IMG/VR virus record: IMGVR_UViG_3300032322_002561
Coordinates: 62,001 to 126,000 of that record
Source: a virus
DNA length: 64,000 nucleotides
Strand: one strand, 5' to 3'
The position numbers and the translations under genes were made by a program. Of this stretch, positions 23,828 to 29,826 are shown piece after piece. The number at the start of each line of letters is the position of its first letter. Within the stretch, counting starts at the first letter, position 1. Below the pieces are notes generated by a model. That model saw only the letters and a list, made by a program, of their open reading frames with translations, had not been told where the DNA came from and searched no databases.

Positions 23828-24944
23828 GATTTTTTAAATTTTTGTCAAGTGTATCAAAGTAGTCTTGATCCGCATTAAGCGGGATCACAAACTGCGAAGG
23901 TCCCATGGGTGTTCTAACAGCAAGCATAAGGCCAAACTGGTTTTGTACTTGATAGCGATTGTTTTCAAATATGGATCTGGCCTGACACGCTATCTGTTCG
24001 TGTCTTGACAACAACGATTGTTGTTCCAACAATGATAGAAATTCTAAAACACTGACCACTCCTGGTAGACTGAAACTGTAGGTAAATCCGTGTTCCCACC
24101 GAAAGGTCTTGGGCAAACTGTCATGTATGCGTTGATTGTACAGTGTCATGCTCAGTGGATAGTGACCAGCTGTGATTCCCTTGCCCATGGTAAAAATGTC
24201 TGGTTCCACTGGCAAACATTTCCAACCAAAAAAGTTACCAGTTTTGCCACCCCCGGTAAAAATATCATCTATGATAACAATCACATCATGTTGCTTTTGA
24301 ACATAAGCCACACGTTGCCAAAATTCTTCATTGTAAGGCTCAAGACCCCGAGCCCACGAACAGGTTTCTATAACCATACAACACACTGTGTTCCAATCAA
24401 TTGATTCAACATCAAAATCTGTGTTTATTTTTACAAAATTACTGTCAAGATCCAAAGTGTACAGTTTTTGTGTTGGCTTGCTCAAATTCTTGGTCAGCCA
24501 GGTGCTACCATGGTAACTGTTGGCAATGCTCACCACTCGATTACGTTGTAGTTGACCCCGACAGTGATGATATGCACTGGCCAATTTTACAGCACCTTCG
24601 TTGGCATCACTGCCGCTGAGTGCAAAAAAACTTCGGTAACCGCCACTGAGATTGAACAGTTTGTCGGCCAATTCATAGCTGGCGTGATTTATCCTAAGTG
24701 GTTGTGCTGGTCCAAAAAAATTATCGGCTATTTCAGGTTTTGTGCTTTTCAGTCTTTCATGCACCCGATCTAAAAATTCATCATTACCGGTATATCCCAG
24801 TACAAAACAACCATAGTGTAAGTGTGCATCCACAATTTTTTTATCATTATGCACAATGCCATACTTCCAATATTGAGATTCTGTGTGCAAGGTGGTTTGT
24901 TGAGTGCTGTAAATTAAACCCTTGTAATCAGTCGCAGTATTCAT
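23808..24944 (-). CDS. Class III PLP aminotransferase
   Basis: A 378-aa fold-type I PLP enzyme: SGSDANEGAVKLA (phosphate loop), YHGSTWLT, IDDIFTGGGKTG (Asp to pyridine N), and FTMGKGITAGHYPLS with the Schiff-base Lys (about 258). Class III enzymes use omega-amines such as ornithine or DAPA. The C-terminal third is shorter than usual (typical about 420 aa). Directly coupled with the amidinotransferase gene. Substrate unknown. Confidence 0.85.
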   Translation of the reverse strand: MNTATDYKGLIYSTQQTTLHTESQYWKYGIVHNDKKIVDAHLHYGCFVLGYTGNDEFLDRVHERLKSTKPEIADNFFGPAQPLRINHASYELADKLFNLSGGYRSFFALSGSDANEGAVKLASAYHHCRGQLQRNRVVSIANSYHGSTWLTKNLSKPTQKLYTLDLDSNFVKINTDFDVESIDWNTVCCMVIETCSWARGLEPYNEEFWQRVAYVQKQHDVIVIIDDIFTGGGKTGNFFGWKCLPVEPDIFTMGKGITAGHYPLSMTLYNQRIHDSLPKTFRWEHGFTYSFSLPGVVSVLEFLSLLEQQSLLSRHEQIACQARSIFENNRYQVQNQFGLMLAVRTPMGPSQFVIPLNADQDYFDTLDKNLKNHDFYRI

Positions 24945-25020
24945 GCTGTGTTTCCTTTAGATACTTATAGACTAGATGTGGTTAGATCAAGGTTTTTTAT
25001 GATCTTGATACCAGACCAAC

Positions 25021-25099
25021 TGGTCGGAGTGGAAGGATTCGAACCTTCGGTCTCCTGCTCCCAAAGCAGGCGGATTAGACCAGACTTTCCTACACTCCG
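25021..25099 (-). tRNA. tRNA-Pro(TGG)
   Basis: Acceptor CGGAGTG/CACTCCG, anticodon loop TTTGGGA, T-loop TTCGAAT, encoded CCA. Intact counterpart of the remnant at 22606-22646. Confidence 0.95.
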
Positions 25100-25109
25100 A
25101 AAAATAAAA

Positions 25110-25505
25110 TTATTTGATGTTTTGCACAGTCTTGACCATGGTCTCCTCAGAGAGATGATCGTGCTTGAACTCTCTCACCGGGTGACCCAACAAGCCGGCA
25201 ATTGAGTTTTTAAAACTAATGCGTTTGTTGTTGTAGTCCCGTATGCGTATGGCTCTTCGACCAATCTCGTCCAAGGGCAACTGTTCTTCAACACCTGATT
25301 TCAATTGCCATTCTAACTCCCAAATGGCATTGTGTATGGCAGTCATGGCATCCACATTGTAGTTGAGTTCAGCACTTTGCGGAAGTTTTGCAAATTGCGC
25401 CTCATACCAGTCTAGTTCTATTTGGTTGGCACCATTGGTGCGTTGGTGTTTGACTCGTGCTATACAAAGCCGGTCGACTAATTCAAGAACCGGTAAAAAT
25501 TCCAT
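25110..25505 (-). CDS. Phage hypothetical protein
   Basis: A 131-aa helical protein beginning with a likely helix (PVLELVDRLCIARVKHQR). No motif recognised. It lies between tRNA-Pro and tRNA-Trp and has AGGAA before the ATG. Function unknown. Confidence 0.68.
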   Translation of the reverse strand: MEFLPVLELVDRLCIARVKHQRTNGANQIELDWYEAQFAKLPQSAELNYNVDAMTAIHNAIWELEWQLKSGVEEQLPLDEIGRRAIRIRDYNNKRISFKNSIAGLLGHPVREFKHDHLSEETMVKTVQNIK

Positions 25506-25548
25506 GTAGTTCCTTTCTGAAAATGATGAAATTACCTATCACTATCTA

Positions 25549-25622
25549 TGGCGCCGGTCTAAGGAATCGAACCTCAATCCTCGGTTTTGGAGACCGTTGT
25601 AATGCCATTATACTAGACCGAC
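25549..25622 (-). tRNA. tRNA-Trp(CCA)
   Basis: Acceptor GTCGGTC/GACCGGC with G73, anticodon loop CTCCAAA, T-loop TTCGATT, encoded CCA. Confidence 0.93.
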
Positions 25623-25626
25623 TATA

Positions 25627-25704
25627 TGGAGGTGAAGGTTGGATTCGAACCAACGGGGGTAGAGATTTGCAGTCACTTGCCTTGGACCACTCGGCCACTT
25701 CACC
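25627..25704 (-). tRNA. tRNA-Cys(GCA)
   Basis: Acceptor GGTGAAG/CTTCACC, anticodon loop CTGCAAA, one mismatch in the anticodon stem, T-loop TTCGAAT, T73, encoded CCA. Only 4 nt from tRNA-Trp. Confidence 0.93.
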
Positions 25705-25715
25705 ACAATTAAAAA

Positions 25716-25961
25716 CTATTCTTTGTCGATGTCTTGTTCAGCTCGACGTTCTTGTATGGTTTTTTCACGCCAGGTTTTGCGAGGATTAGCGCACAACAAG
25801 CAATGTGGTCTTCCACAATTCATGACATGGTGTTTGGCATATCTGTGGTATTCTTTTACTGTGATACCGTGCGCCTTGGCAATACGTACTTGTCTGATTT
25901 CAGCATCTCTAGTTTTGCTGATGCGTCGACTGTGTTTGATACGTGTCTGTTCATTGCTCAT
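25716..25961 (-). CDS. Small Cys-rich basic protein
   Basis: An 81-aa protein with a Lys/Arg/His-rich first half and NCGRPHCLLCANPRK, a C-x5-C-x2-C cluster that could bind zinc. Resembles small phage and cyanobacterial proteins of unknown function. AGGAGG stands before its ATG. Within the tRNA cluster. Confidence 0.7.
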   Translation of the reverse strand: MSNEQTRIKHSRRISKTRDAEIRQVRIAKAHGITVKEYHRYAKHHVMNCGRPHCLLCANPRKTWREKTIQERRAEQDIDKE

Positions 25962-26015
25962 GATTGCCTCCTGACTACGATACTTATGAATACATTAATC
26001 ACTGACATACATTAT

Positions 26016-26089
26016 TGGTTGCGGGACCAGGAATCGAACCTGGGACTCGAGCTTATGAGACTCGCGTTTTACCGCTTCACTATCCCGCG
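26016..26089 (-). tRNA. tRNA-Met(CAT), initiator-like
   Basis: Anticodon loop CTCATAA. If paired with the encoded CCA, the acceptor reads CGCGGGA/TCCCGCA, with C1xA72 unpaired, the hallmark of bacterial initiator tRNA; the end CCCGCAACCA equals that of E. coli tRNA-fMet. The anticodon stem lacks the three consecutive G-C pairs of initiators. Confidence 0.85.
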
Positions 26090-26107
26090 ATAGCATGGTG
26101 AAGATGT

Positions 26108-26266
26108 TTAACTTGGGATCAATCTTGGCAAATAAGGCACTGATCTAGGCCCGTGAAGTTGTTGTAAAAGTTTTCTAGCTTCTTCGGCAGTTTCAGCCCC
26201 CACTCGGGCCTTGAATTCTTGTCCACCCGGACCTGGCTCTCTGATTGTTGCTTCCCATAATTTCAT
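26108..26266 (-). CDS. Small hypothetical protein (52 aa)
   Basis: Between tRNA-fMet-like and tRNA-Glu. Starts MKLWEATIREPGPGG and contains ETAEEARKLLQQLHG, a likely strand-strand-helix fold. GGGAG precedes the ATG. No function recognised. Confidence 0.6.
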   Translation of the reverse strand: MKLWEATIREPGPGGQEFKARVGAETAEEARKLLQQLHGPRSVPYLPRLIPS

Positions 26267-26283
26267 ATGAACTCCCATAAAAA

Positions 26284-26358
26284 TGGTACACCGTAGGAGA
26301 ATCGAACTCCTCTTACCTGCGTGAAAGGCGGGTGTCCTAACCGATAGACGAACGGTGC
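26284..26358 (-). tRNA. tRNA-Glu(TTC)
   Basis: Acceptor GCACCGT/ACGGTGT, anticodon loop CTTTCAC, T-loop TTCGATT, encoded CCA; one C-A mismatch in the anticodon stem. Confidence 0.92.
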
Positions 26359-26366
26359 ATACAACT

Positions 26367-26458
26367 TGGCGGAGACTATTGGATTCGAACCAATGATACA
26401 GATTACTCCATATGACGGTTTAGCAAACCGTTGCCTTCAGCCACTCGGCCAAGTCTCC
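26367..26458 (-). tRNA. tRNA-Ser(GCT)
   Basis: Acceptor GGAGACT/AGTCTCC, anticodon loop TTGCTAA, long class II variable arm, T-loop TTCGAAT, G73, encoded CCA. Unlike the leucine tRNAs here, it keeps its long variable arm. Confidence 0.95.
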
Positions 26459-26474
26459 ATTTATTGTTGAGACC

Positions 26475-26750
26475 ACTGTTGTATGTTTAAGAGACTTCAA
26501 ACGAACCCGTAAAGGTTTGCGCCGTTTTTATACGTCTCTCCCAACCTCATCGTTCACGCAGTATCAGCAGACTGCTATTTCCCAGATCTTGGGCTGACTT
26601 GGCCGGGATGGTTATCTTCCCCAACAGTTGGGATTGCTTACTCTTTCGCTCACAATCTCAACAATACGCACTCTGTGGAGTGCGTTTGCTATCGCTCGAA
26701 TTTTTCGCTCCACAAAAGGAGTTCCATCCTCGAGGCCGCCCGTTTGTGTT
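26475..26750 (-). ncRNA. Unassigned structured RNA candidate upstream of tRNA-Ser
   Basis: About 280 bp with no supported gene on either strand. The minus strand folds into many local stems: CTCC/GGAG near 26710; CGCACTC/GAGTGCG (26667-26684); CCCAA/TTGGG near 26620-26633; CCCA/TGGG near 26582-26594; and a three-tier hairpin AGAGAC/GTCTCT with nested AAACG/CGTTT and AAACC/GGGTT (26490-26539). No match to RNase P, 6S or tmRNA signatures. It could be a leader of the tRNA transcript or an independent RNA. Confidence 0.45.
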
Positions 26751-26766
26751 AGTTATAGTGTAACAC
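26746..26766. promoter_or_regulatory. Palindrome overlapping a possible -10 box
   Basis: GTGTTA and TAACAC separated by 9 nt; the spacer carries, on the minus strand, TATAAC as a possible -10 for the structured RNA and tRNAs. No good -35 at 17 nt. May be an operator. Confidence 0.35.
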
Positions 26767-26797
26767 AGGCCCTCGTTGCCTGCAACCACTGTGTCAG

Positions 26798-26974
26798 TTA
26801 TTTGTCTTCTTCTGCTAACCGACGAAATTGTTCCTGCGCCCGAATCATTGCGGCCGCACGATCGATCTTGTTCTGAAACAGACGTTGTTTCTGCTCTTCG
26901 GTCAAAAAGGCCGAAATATGGTCATAAGCCTGTTTCACAATTTGATCGTTTAATTTTGTGTAATCAATTGACAT
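26798..26974 (-). CDS. Small helical hypothetical protein (58 aa)
   Basis: Begins MSIDYTKLNDQIVKQAYDHI and is charged and helical, with a Glu/Gln/Arg-rich end. AGAGGAAAAAG precedes the ATG. It lies between a terminator (26995-27022) and the structured RNA region. Function unknown. Confidence 0.6.
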   Translation of the reverse strand: MSIDYTKLNDQIVKQAYDHISAFLTEEQKQRLFQNKIDRAAAMIRAQEQFRRLAEEDK

Positions 26975-26994
26975 CTTTTTCCTCTATAAAATAA

Positions 26995-27022
26995 AAAACC
27001 CCGGAGTGTTTAATTCCAGGGT
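26995..27022 (-). terminator. Rho-independent terminator
   Basis: Minus strand CCCTGGA, 9-nt loop, TCCGGGG, then TTTTTT. Ends the short transcript from the promoter at 27157-27185. Confidence 0.8.
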
Positions 27023-27048
27023 CTTTGAATATTGTATGATATTTTATA

Positions 27049-27150
27049 CTATTCACTGCCCTGAATCGGATCTTCACAAATTGCCCATAGCGCCACACTC
27101 CCGCTGAAATTGGGTTGTGGTGCAAGATGTGTTAATTTGTGATTCAACAT
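27049..27150 (-). CDS. Very short ORF behind a strong promoter (33 aa)
   Basis: ATG begins 7 nt after the -10 TATAAT, so translation would be nearly leaderless. Encodes MLNHKLTHLAPQPNFSG and an acidic end. The unit is promoter-ORF-terminator in about 190 bp, so it could also be a small RNA. Coding status uncertain. Confidence 0.35.
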   Translation of the reverse strand: MLNHKLTHLAPQPNFSGSVALWAICEDPIQGSE

Positions 27151-27156
27151 AATAGT

Positions 27157-27185
27157 ATTATACGAGAATATTTATACCAGGTCAA
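27157..27185 (-). promoter_or_regulatory. Sigma70-like promoter
   Basis: Minus-strand -35 TTGACC (27180-27185), 17-bp spacer, -10 TATAAT (27157-27162). Confidence 0.8.
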
Positions 27186-27202
27186 CCAATTTGGTCAACA
27201 AA

Positions 27203-27225
27203 AAAGGCTCCTAAGAGCCTTTTAT
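27203..27225 (-). terminator. Rho-independent terminator
   Basis: GGCTC/GAGCC stem with TTAG loop, A-tract before and T-tract after; follows the 75-aa gene. Confidence 0.88.
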
Positions 27226-27229
27226 ACTA

Positions 27230-27457
27230 CTAGGCTTGATCCACGAACCGTTTGAGTTCTTCAGCCTTGGCTATGATATCCGTGCTGGACGGAAAATCTG
27301 GCAAGGTAGGGAACTGCAAAGTTTCTCGATTGGCTTCGGTAATCTTGCTGTGATATTCCTGCATTCGTGCTTCGCGATTTTGGAATACGGGTGTGGTCAA
27401 TATTTCATTGGCCATTTTGAGTAGATCCAGACGGATCTCGTAGGGTGTTTTGCTCAT
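27230..27457 (-). CDS. Conserved small phage protein
   Basis: A 75-aa helical protein starting MSKTPYEIRLDLL with a perfect AAAGGAG ribosome site; the longer frame to 27517 lacks one. Pattern resembles small proteins of T4-like phages of aquatic bacteria with no known function. Single-gene unit flanked by terminators on both sides. Confidence 0.7.
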   Translation of the reverse strand: MSKTPYEIRLDLLKMANEILTTPVFQNREARMQEYHSKITEANRETLQFPTLPDFPSSTDIIAKAEELKRFVDQA

Positions 27458-27547
27458 GATTACTCCTTTCTGTGTGTGATGTGTGTTAAACACGAGCTTG
27501 TAGTTTTCACTACACATTTACTTATCAAGCCAAATCAAGGTCATAAA

Positions 27548-27572
27548 AAAAGCTCCCGGAGGAGCTTTTTTG
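27548..27572 (-). terminator. Rho-independent terminator
   Basis: AGCTCC/GGGAGCT stem, 3-nt loop, T7 tract on the minus strand; ends the outer membrane protein gene. Confidence 0.9.
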
Positions 27573-27586
27573 TTCACTTTTAAAAA

Positions 27587-28327
27587 TTAATTAAAAGTCT
27601 TTGTCAAGCCTACTACCACTGCATTTTTGTAGAGCTTTTGACCGCCTACAGTGTTTGCAGTTTCAAAGGTTGATGTGGTGCCAGTATTGGTAAAATACTT
27701 GACGCTCAAGTCATATGCCTTGGGTAGAGAATAAACAAATCCAGCATTGATGTCGTTGTAATCATATGCCGAGCTGTTGGCCACATTGGTACGACCATAG
27801 TGAGCAACCACAGCTAGATTTTTAACAACAGGAACTGGTAGTTTGCCATCCACTTGTGTATAGTTTGTGCCACGAGCATTGGCTGTACCGAAGTAACCGT
27901 TGCCCAAGGTTTGGCTATACTTGGCAGAAATAATGTCTTTGTAACCTACGCCGACAAAACCTTCATAGGTGTCAAAGTTGCTGCCAGTGGCTGCAGAAGT
28001 GGTTGCACGTGGATAGAAATAGTTGTAGCTACCGATGTCAATCGAGATGCCCTTGAAAATTTCTTTCTTGTAACCAGCATAGAGGTCGCTTTCTACACCT
28101 GCACCGTTGGTATAAACATTGCTGGAAACACTGCTGTTCCAGTTACCAACATAGAAGCCACTCTTGTGTGCATAGTCGATGCCGCCCTGAACTGCAGGAG
28201 CATTTTGGGTTTGGCTAACACCGCGGAAACGGTAGTCGCTGGTCAAACCTAAATTGCCGGTGAGTTGAGCTTGAGCCGAGGCAACAAAGCCAGCGGACAA
28301 GGCTAATGCGATTAATAGTTTTTTCAT
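27587..28327 (-). CDS. TorF-type outer membrane beta-barrel protein (TIGR02001-like)
   Basis: A 246-aa secreted protein: signal peptide MKKLLIALALSAGFVASAQA, then QLTGNLGLTSDYRFRGVSQT, the usual start of this proteobacterial family, repeated amphipathic strands and a terminal aromatic/Asn (GLTKTFN) as expected for a barrel inserted by BAM. Host counterparts are uncharacterised porin-like proteins. A phage copy could alter envelope permeability or block superinfection. Late-type CTAAATAA and a leader palindrome precede it; a terminator follows. Confidence 0.85.
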   Translation of the reverse strand: MKKLLIALALSAGFVASAQAQLTGNLGLTSDYRFRGVSQTQNAPAVQGGIDYAHKSGFYVGNWNSSVSSNVYTNGAGVESDLYAGYKKEIFKGISIDIGSYNYFYPRATTSAATGSNFDTYEGFVGVGYKDIISAKYSQTLGNGYFGTANARGTNYTQVDGKLPVPVVKNLAVVAHYGRTNVANSSAYDYNDINAGFVYSLPKAYDLSVKYFTNTGTTSTFETANTVGGQKLYKNAVVVGLTKTFN

Positions 28328-28354
28328 GCTTGAGATTTCCTTTTAAAAGAATGC

Positions 28355-28368
28355 TGGGTGATCACCCA
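28355..28368 (-). promoter_or_regulatory. Leader palindrome of the outer membrane gene
   Basis: TGGGTGATCACCCA, a perfect 14-bp palindrome in the 5' leader, between CTAAATAA (28374-28381) and the AAAAGGA ribosome site. It could stabilise the mRNA or bind a regulator. Confidence 0.5.
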
Positions 28369-28373
28369 ACAAG

Positions 28374-28381
28374 TTATTTAG
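28374..28381 (-). promoter_or_regulatory. T4-late-like promoter element
   Basis: CTAAATAA on the minus strand, 47 nt before the ATG of the outer membrane gene. Confidence 0.45.
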
Positions 28382-28403
28382 TGGTTTTCACTGATGGCCA
28401 ACA

Positions 28404-28432
28404 AAAAAGCGACATTTCTGCCGCTTTTTTGA
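28404..28432 (-). terminator. Rho-independent terminator of the tmRNA unit
   Basis: AAAAAAGCGGC, short loop, GTCGCTTTTTT; works on both strands. Lies just after the tmRNA coding piece. Confidence 0.85.
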
Positions 28433-28467
28433 CTATTTTGGGTAACAAGGCATAGTTGCCCCGGAGA

Positions 28468-28509
28468 TCATGCCGCTAAGGCAAAGACCTCGTCGTTGGC
28501 TGCGTTTGC
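28468..28509 (-). other. tmRNA proteolysis tag reading frame
   Basis: GCA AAC resume codons after GATAACT, encoding ANAANDEVFALAA and TGA stop. The hydrophobic ALAA end is the recognition signal for ClpXP-type proteases. The 13-aa length resembles permuted tmRNA tags. Confidence 0.88.
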
Positions 28510-28547
28510 AGTTATCGTTGTGCTTCTACAACCGGGTGTCCCCAGTC

Positions 28548-28715
28548 CTAACGGGTTTCGCATTCCCGTGTAGATCCTGTCCATACTTGTTGCCACGTCG
28601 AAACTGTGTCATCCCCACCAAAAAGACCTAGCAATTCTGGATCAATGTGCCAGCTCCAGCTCATGCTGTAATTCCACAAATTCAAGGGTGGAAAACTATC
28701 GGTCCATTGCTCCAT
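28548..28715 (-). CDS. Possible 55-aa ORF across the tmRNA intervening sequence
   Basis: Starts in the 110-nt intervening segment (28617-28726) with AAAGGAC 5 nt before the ATG and reads into the tmRNA coding piece. Encodes a Trp-rich peptide beginning MEQWTDSFPPLNLWNY. It may be a real small gene whose mRNA doubles as tmRNA precursor, or chance. Confidence 0.35.
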   Translation of the reverse strand: MEQWTDSFPPLNLWNYSMSWSWHIDPELLGLFGGDDTVSTWQQVWTGSTRECETR

Positions 28716-28726
28716 AAAAGTCCTTT

Positions 28727-28770
28727 TGGTGGAGATGCCGGGTTCTGCCCCCGGGTCCGCAACACCTTTC
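28727..28770 (-). ncRNA. tmRNA acceptor piece
   Basis: Contains P2 strand, T-arm with 7-nt loop GGCAGAA (not the usual TTCRANY), acceptor strand, A73 and encoded CCA (28729-28727). The 5' end is not determined. Confidence 0.85.
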
Positions 28771-28798
28771 TGTCAAGGCATTAAACTACAATTCTTTT

Positions 28799-28828
28799 AT
28801 TGTACTACAAAAAATATTTATTGGTCAA
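28799..28828 (-). promoter_or_regulatory. Promoter of the tmRNA gene
   Basis: Minus-strand -35 TTGACC (28823-28828), 18-bp spacer, -10 TACAAT (28799-28804); start near 28792. Confidence 0.78.
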
Positions 28829-28935
28829 TTAAACAAACCGTATGTCCAACACCATAATTCCAGGCTGAGTTTGTACAGCAACCACATGGCCACCAAGCCT
28901 GTGCTAAAGATTAAAGTTAATTGAGTTTTATTCAT
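28825..28935 (-). CDS. Tiny single-span membrane protein (36 aa)
   Basis: MNKTQLTLIFSTGLVAMWLL then a Trp/Leu-rich end; one transmembrane helix. Its stop overlaps the -35 of the tmRNA promoter. Fourth of a cluster of tiny membrane ORFs. Coding status likely but unproven. Confidence 0.5.
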   Translation of the reverse strand: MNKTQLTLIFSTGLVAMWLLYKLSLELWCWTYGLFN

Positions 28936-28972
28936 AGATCCGACCCACCACCACGTTTAACGAACGTGGAAA

Positions 28973-29044
28973 CTAGTAAAACACCAACAAGAAAACTGCC
29001 ACCACAACCACAATGCCAATGGCAAAACTGTAGTCTGGTTCCAC
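28973..29044 (-). CDS. Possible tiny membrane peptide (23 aa, GTG start)
   Basis: Encodes EPDYSFAIGIVVVVAVFLL and ends VFY; almost entirely one membrane helix. No clear ribosome site; begins 1 nt after the previous stop. Confidence 0.3.
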   Translation of the reverse strand: MEPDYSFAIGIVVVVAVFLLVFY

Positions 29045-29045
29045 G

Positions 29046-29138
29046 CTATTTCCCAAACAAGTGTGCTACAATGCCCATGGCCACAAACACTGCGATGGCT
29101 GCAATGGCTGCCCAAGGAAGGTTTTGAAATATTTTCAT
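29046..29138 (-). CDS. Tiny single-span membrane protein (30 aa)
   Basis: MKIFQNLPWAAIAAIAVFVA followed by a short end. Start overlaps the preceding stop as ATGA, and AAGGACG lies upstream. Possibly a membrane regulator or lysis-related peptide; unknown. Confidence 0.5.
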   Translation of the reverse strand: MKIFQNLPWAAIAAIAVFVAMGIVAHLFGK

Positions 29139-29218
29139 TGTTCGTCCTTGTGTTCGTTAAGCCACATGATGCCATAACACACAACTATGGCCAACAAGGC
29201 AAAAAATATCAGCCACAT
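29135..29218 (-). CDS. Tiny single-span membrane protein (27 aa)
   Basis: MWLIFFALLAIVVCYGIMWL with a charged NEHKDEQ tail, so probably N-out/C-in or a small anchor. ATGA coupling to the next tiny gene. Confidence 0.5.
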   Translation of the reverse strand: MWLIFFALLAIVVCYGIMWLNEHKDEQ

Positions 29219-29273
29219 GTTAATTATAACCTTTTATGTTTTTGCCGTCAATCTTGGGATTACCTTTTGCTGC

Positions 29274-29390
29274 TACATTTTCTAATTGACGTGCTCGATC
29301 TCGTTCGGGCGGTAGCGGGCCGCAACCCAACCTGTCCCACTCTGAATCAGAGTAGTAGTATTTTTCTACGGGTTTTTTGACCTGTTCCAT
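29274..29390 (-). pseudogene. Short ORF with probable frameshift (38 aa visible)
   Basis: MEQVKKPVEKYYYSDSEWD... stops at a TAG near 29276. A one-base insertion in the T3/A3 run at 29279-29281 would continue the frame as VAAKGNPKIDGKNIKGYN and stop directly before the next ATG. So a 56-aa gene may be broken by an indel, either natural or an assembly error. Confidence 0.45.
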
Positions 29391-29406
29391 AGCATAGATA
29401 TTTAGT

Positions 29407-29481
29407 TGGTGGGCCTTGAAAGAATTGAACTTTCACTCCATCGATTATGAGTCGATTGCTTTACCATTAAGCTAAAGGCCC
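29407..29481 (-). tRNA. tRNA-Met or tRNA-Ile2 (CAT)
   Basis: Acceptor GGGCCTT/AAGGCCC, anticodon stem ATCGA/TCGAT, loop CTCATAA, T-loop TTCAATT, encoded CCA. The CGACTCATAATCG core is like bacterial tRNA-Ile2 read after lysidine modification; elongator Met is the alternative. Confidence 0.85.
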
Positions 29482-29492
29482 GGTTGTTTGTT

Positions 29493-29759
29493 TCAGTCCC
29501 AAAGCTTCTTGTCACCGTGGCGCTCGTTCCACTCGTAGCCGGCCAAGTATTCTGCTATTTCGGCTTGATTGAGATTGGTGATTTTGGTACCATGTCCGGT
29601 GCCTTCGGGCCACCAGTGTGGTTCTTTCCAACGCCCGTAGTAGGAATCGGCCGAGCCTCGATCATACAGACTGCCATGACGCTCACGATCAAATTGTGGC
29701 CCACGCAGGGCTCTCACTATGGCTTCTTGTTCGCTTTTTTCTAAGATTGGTAGATACAT
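29493..29759 (-). CDS. Conserved small phage hypothetical protein
   Basis: An 88-aa protein with SLYDRGSADSYYGR, PHWWPEGTGHGTKITNLN and AEIAEYLAGYEWNE, a pattern I recognise from many phages without function. AGGAGCAAAC before the ATG and a strong promoter (29788-29817) upstream. Confidence 0.78.
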   Translation of the reverse strand: MYLPILEKSEQEAIVRALRGPQFDRERHGSLYDRGSADSYYGRWKEPHWWPEGTGHGTKITNLNQAEIAEYLAGYEWNERHGDKKLWD

Positions 29760-29787
29760 TGTTTGCTCCTGCTATTGTTTATAATGT

Positions 29788-29817
29788 ATTATAGCAAAAA
29801 GTGTATTTTTAGGTCAA
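29788..29817 (-). promoter_or_regulatory. Sigma70-like promoter
   Basis: Minus-strand -35 TTGACC (29812-29817), 18-bp spacer, -10 TATAAT (29788-29793). Confidence 0.8.
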
Positions 29818-29826
29818 CTAGGTTGA

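Larger units (their letters stand above)
28446..28792 (-). ncRNA. ssrA: Circularly permuted two-piece tmRNA gene
   Basis: Transfer-messenger RNA rescues stalled ribosomes and tags the peptide. Here the 3' (acceptor) piece with CCA is transcribed before the 5' (coding) piece, the permuted order known from alphaproteobacteria, some betaproteobacteria and cyanobacteria. Seen directly: acceptor GGGGATG (28616-28610) pairs with CATCTCC (28737-28731) plus A73-CCA; T-stem CCGGG/CCCGG; helix P2 GCAACA (28593-28588) with TGTTGC (28764-28759); AGTTTCGAC typical of the tmRNA D region; and a tag frame ending ANDEVFALAA-stop. Promoter upstream, terminator downstream. Outer ends are estimates. Confidence 0.92.

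Noticed and set aside
26475-26750. RNase P RNA, 6S RNA or a group I intron
   Set aside because: None of the conserved cores (such as GAGGAAAGTCC, or a P7/S segment with flanking exons) could be found.
26628-26994. Two + strand frames (82 and 72 aa) over the structured region
   Set aside because: Composition unlike phage proteins here, no ribosome sites, and they run across hairpins and the minus-strand 58-aa gene.
28446-28792. Ordinary one-piece tmRNA or a degraded tRNA
   Set aside because: The CCA-bearing piece precedes the 5' piece, and all expected helices form only in the permuted order.
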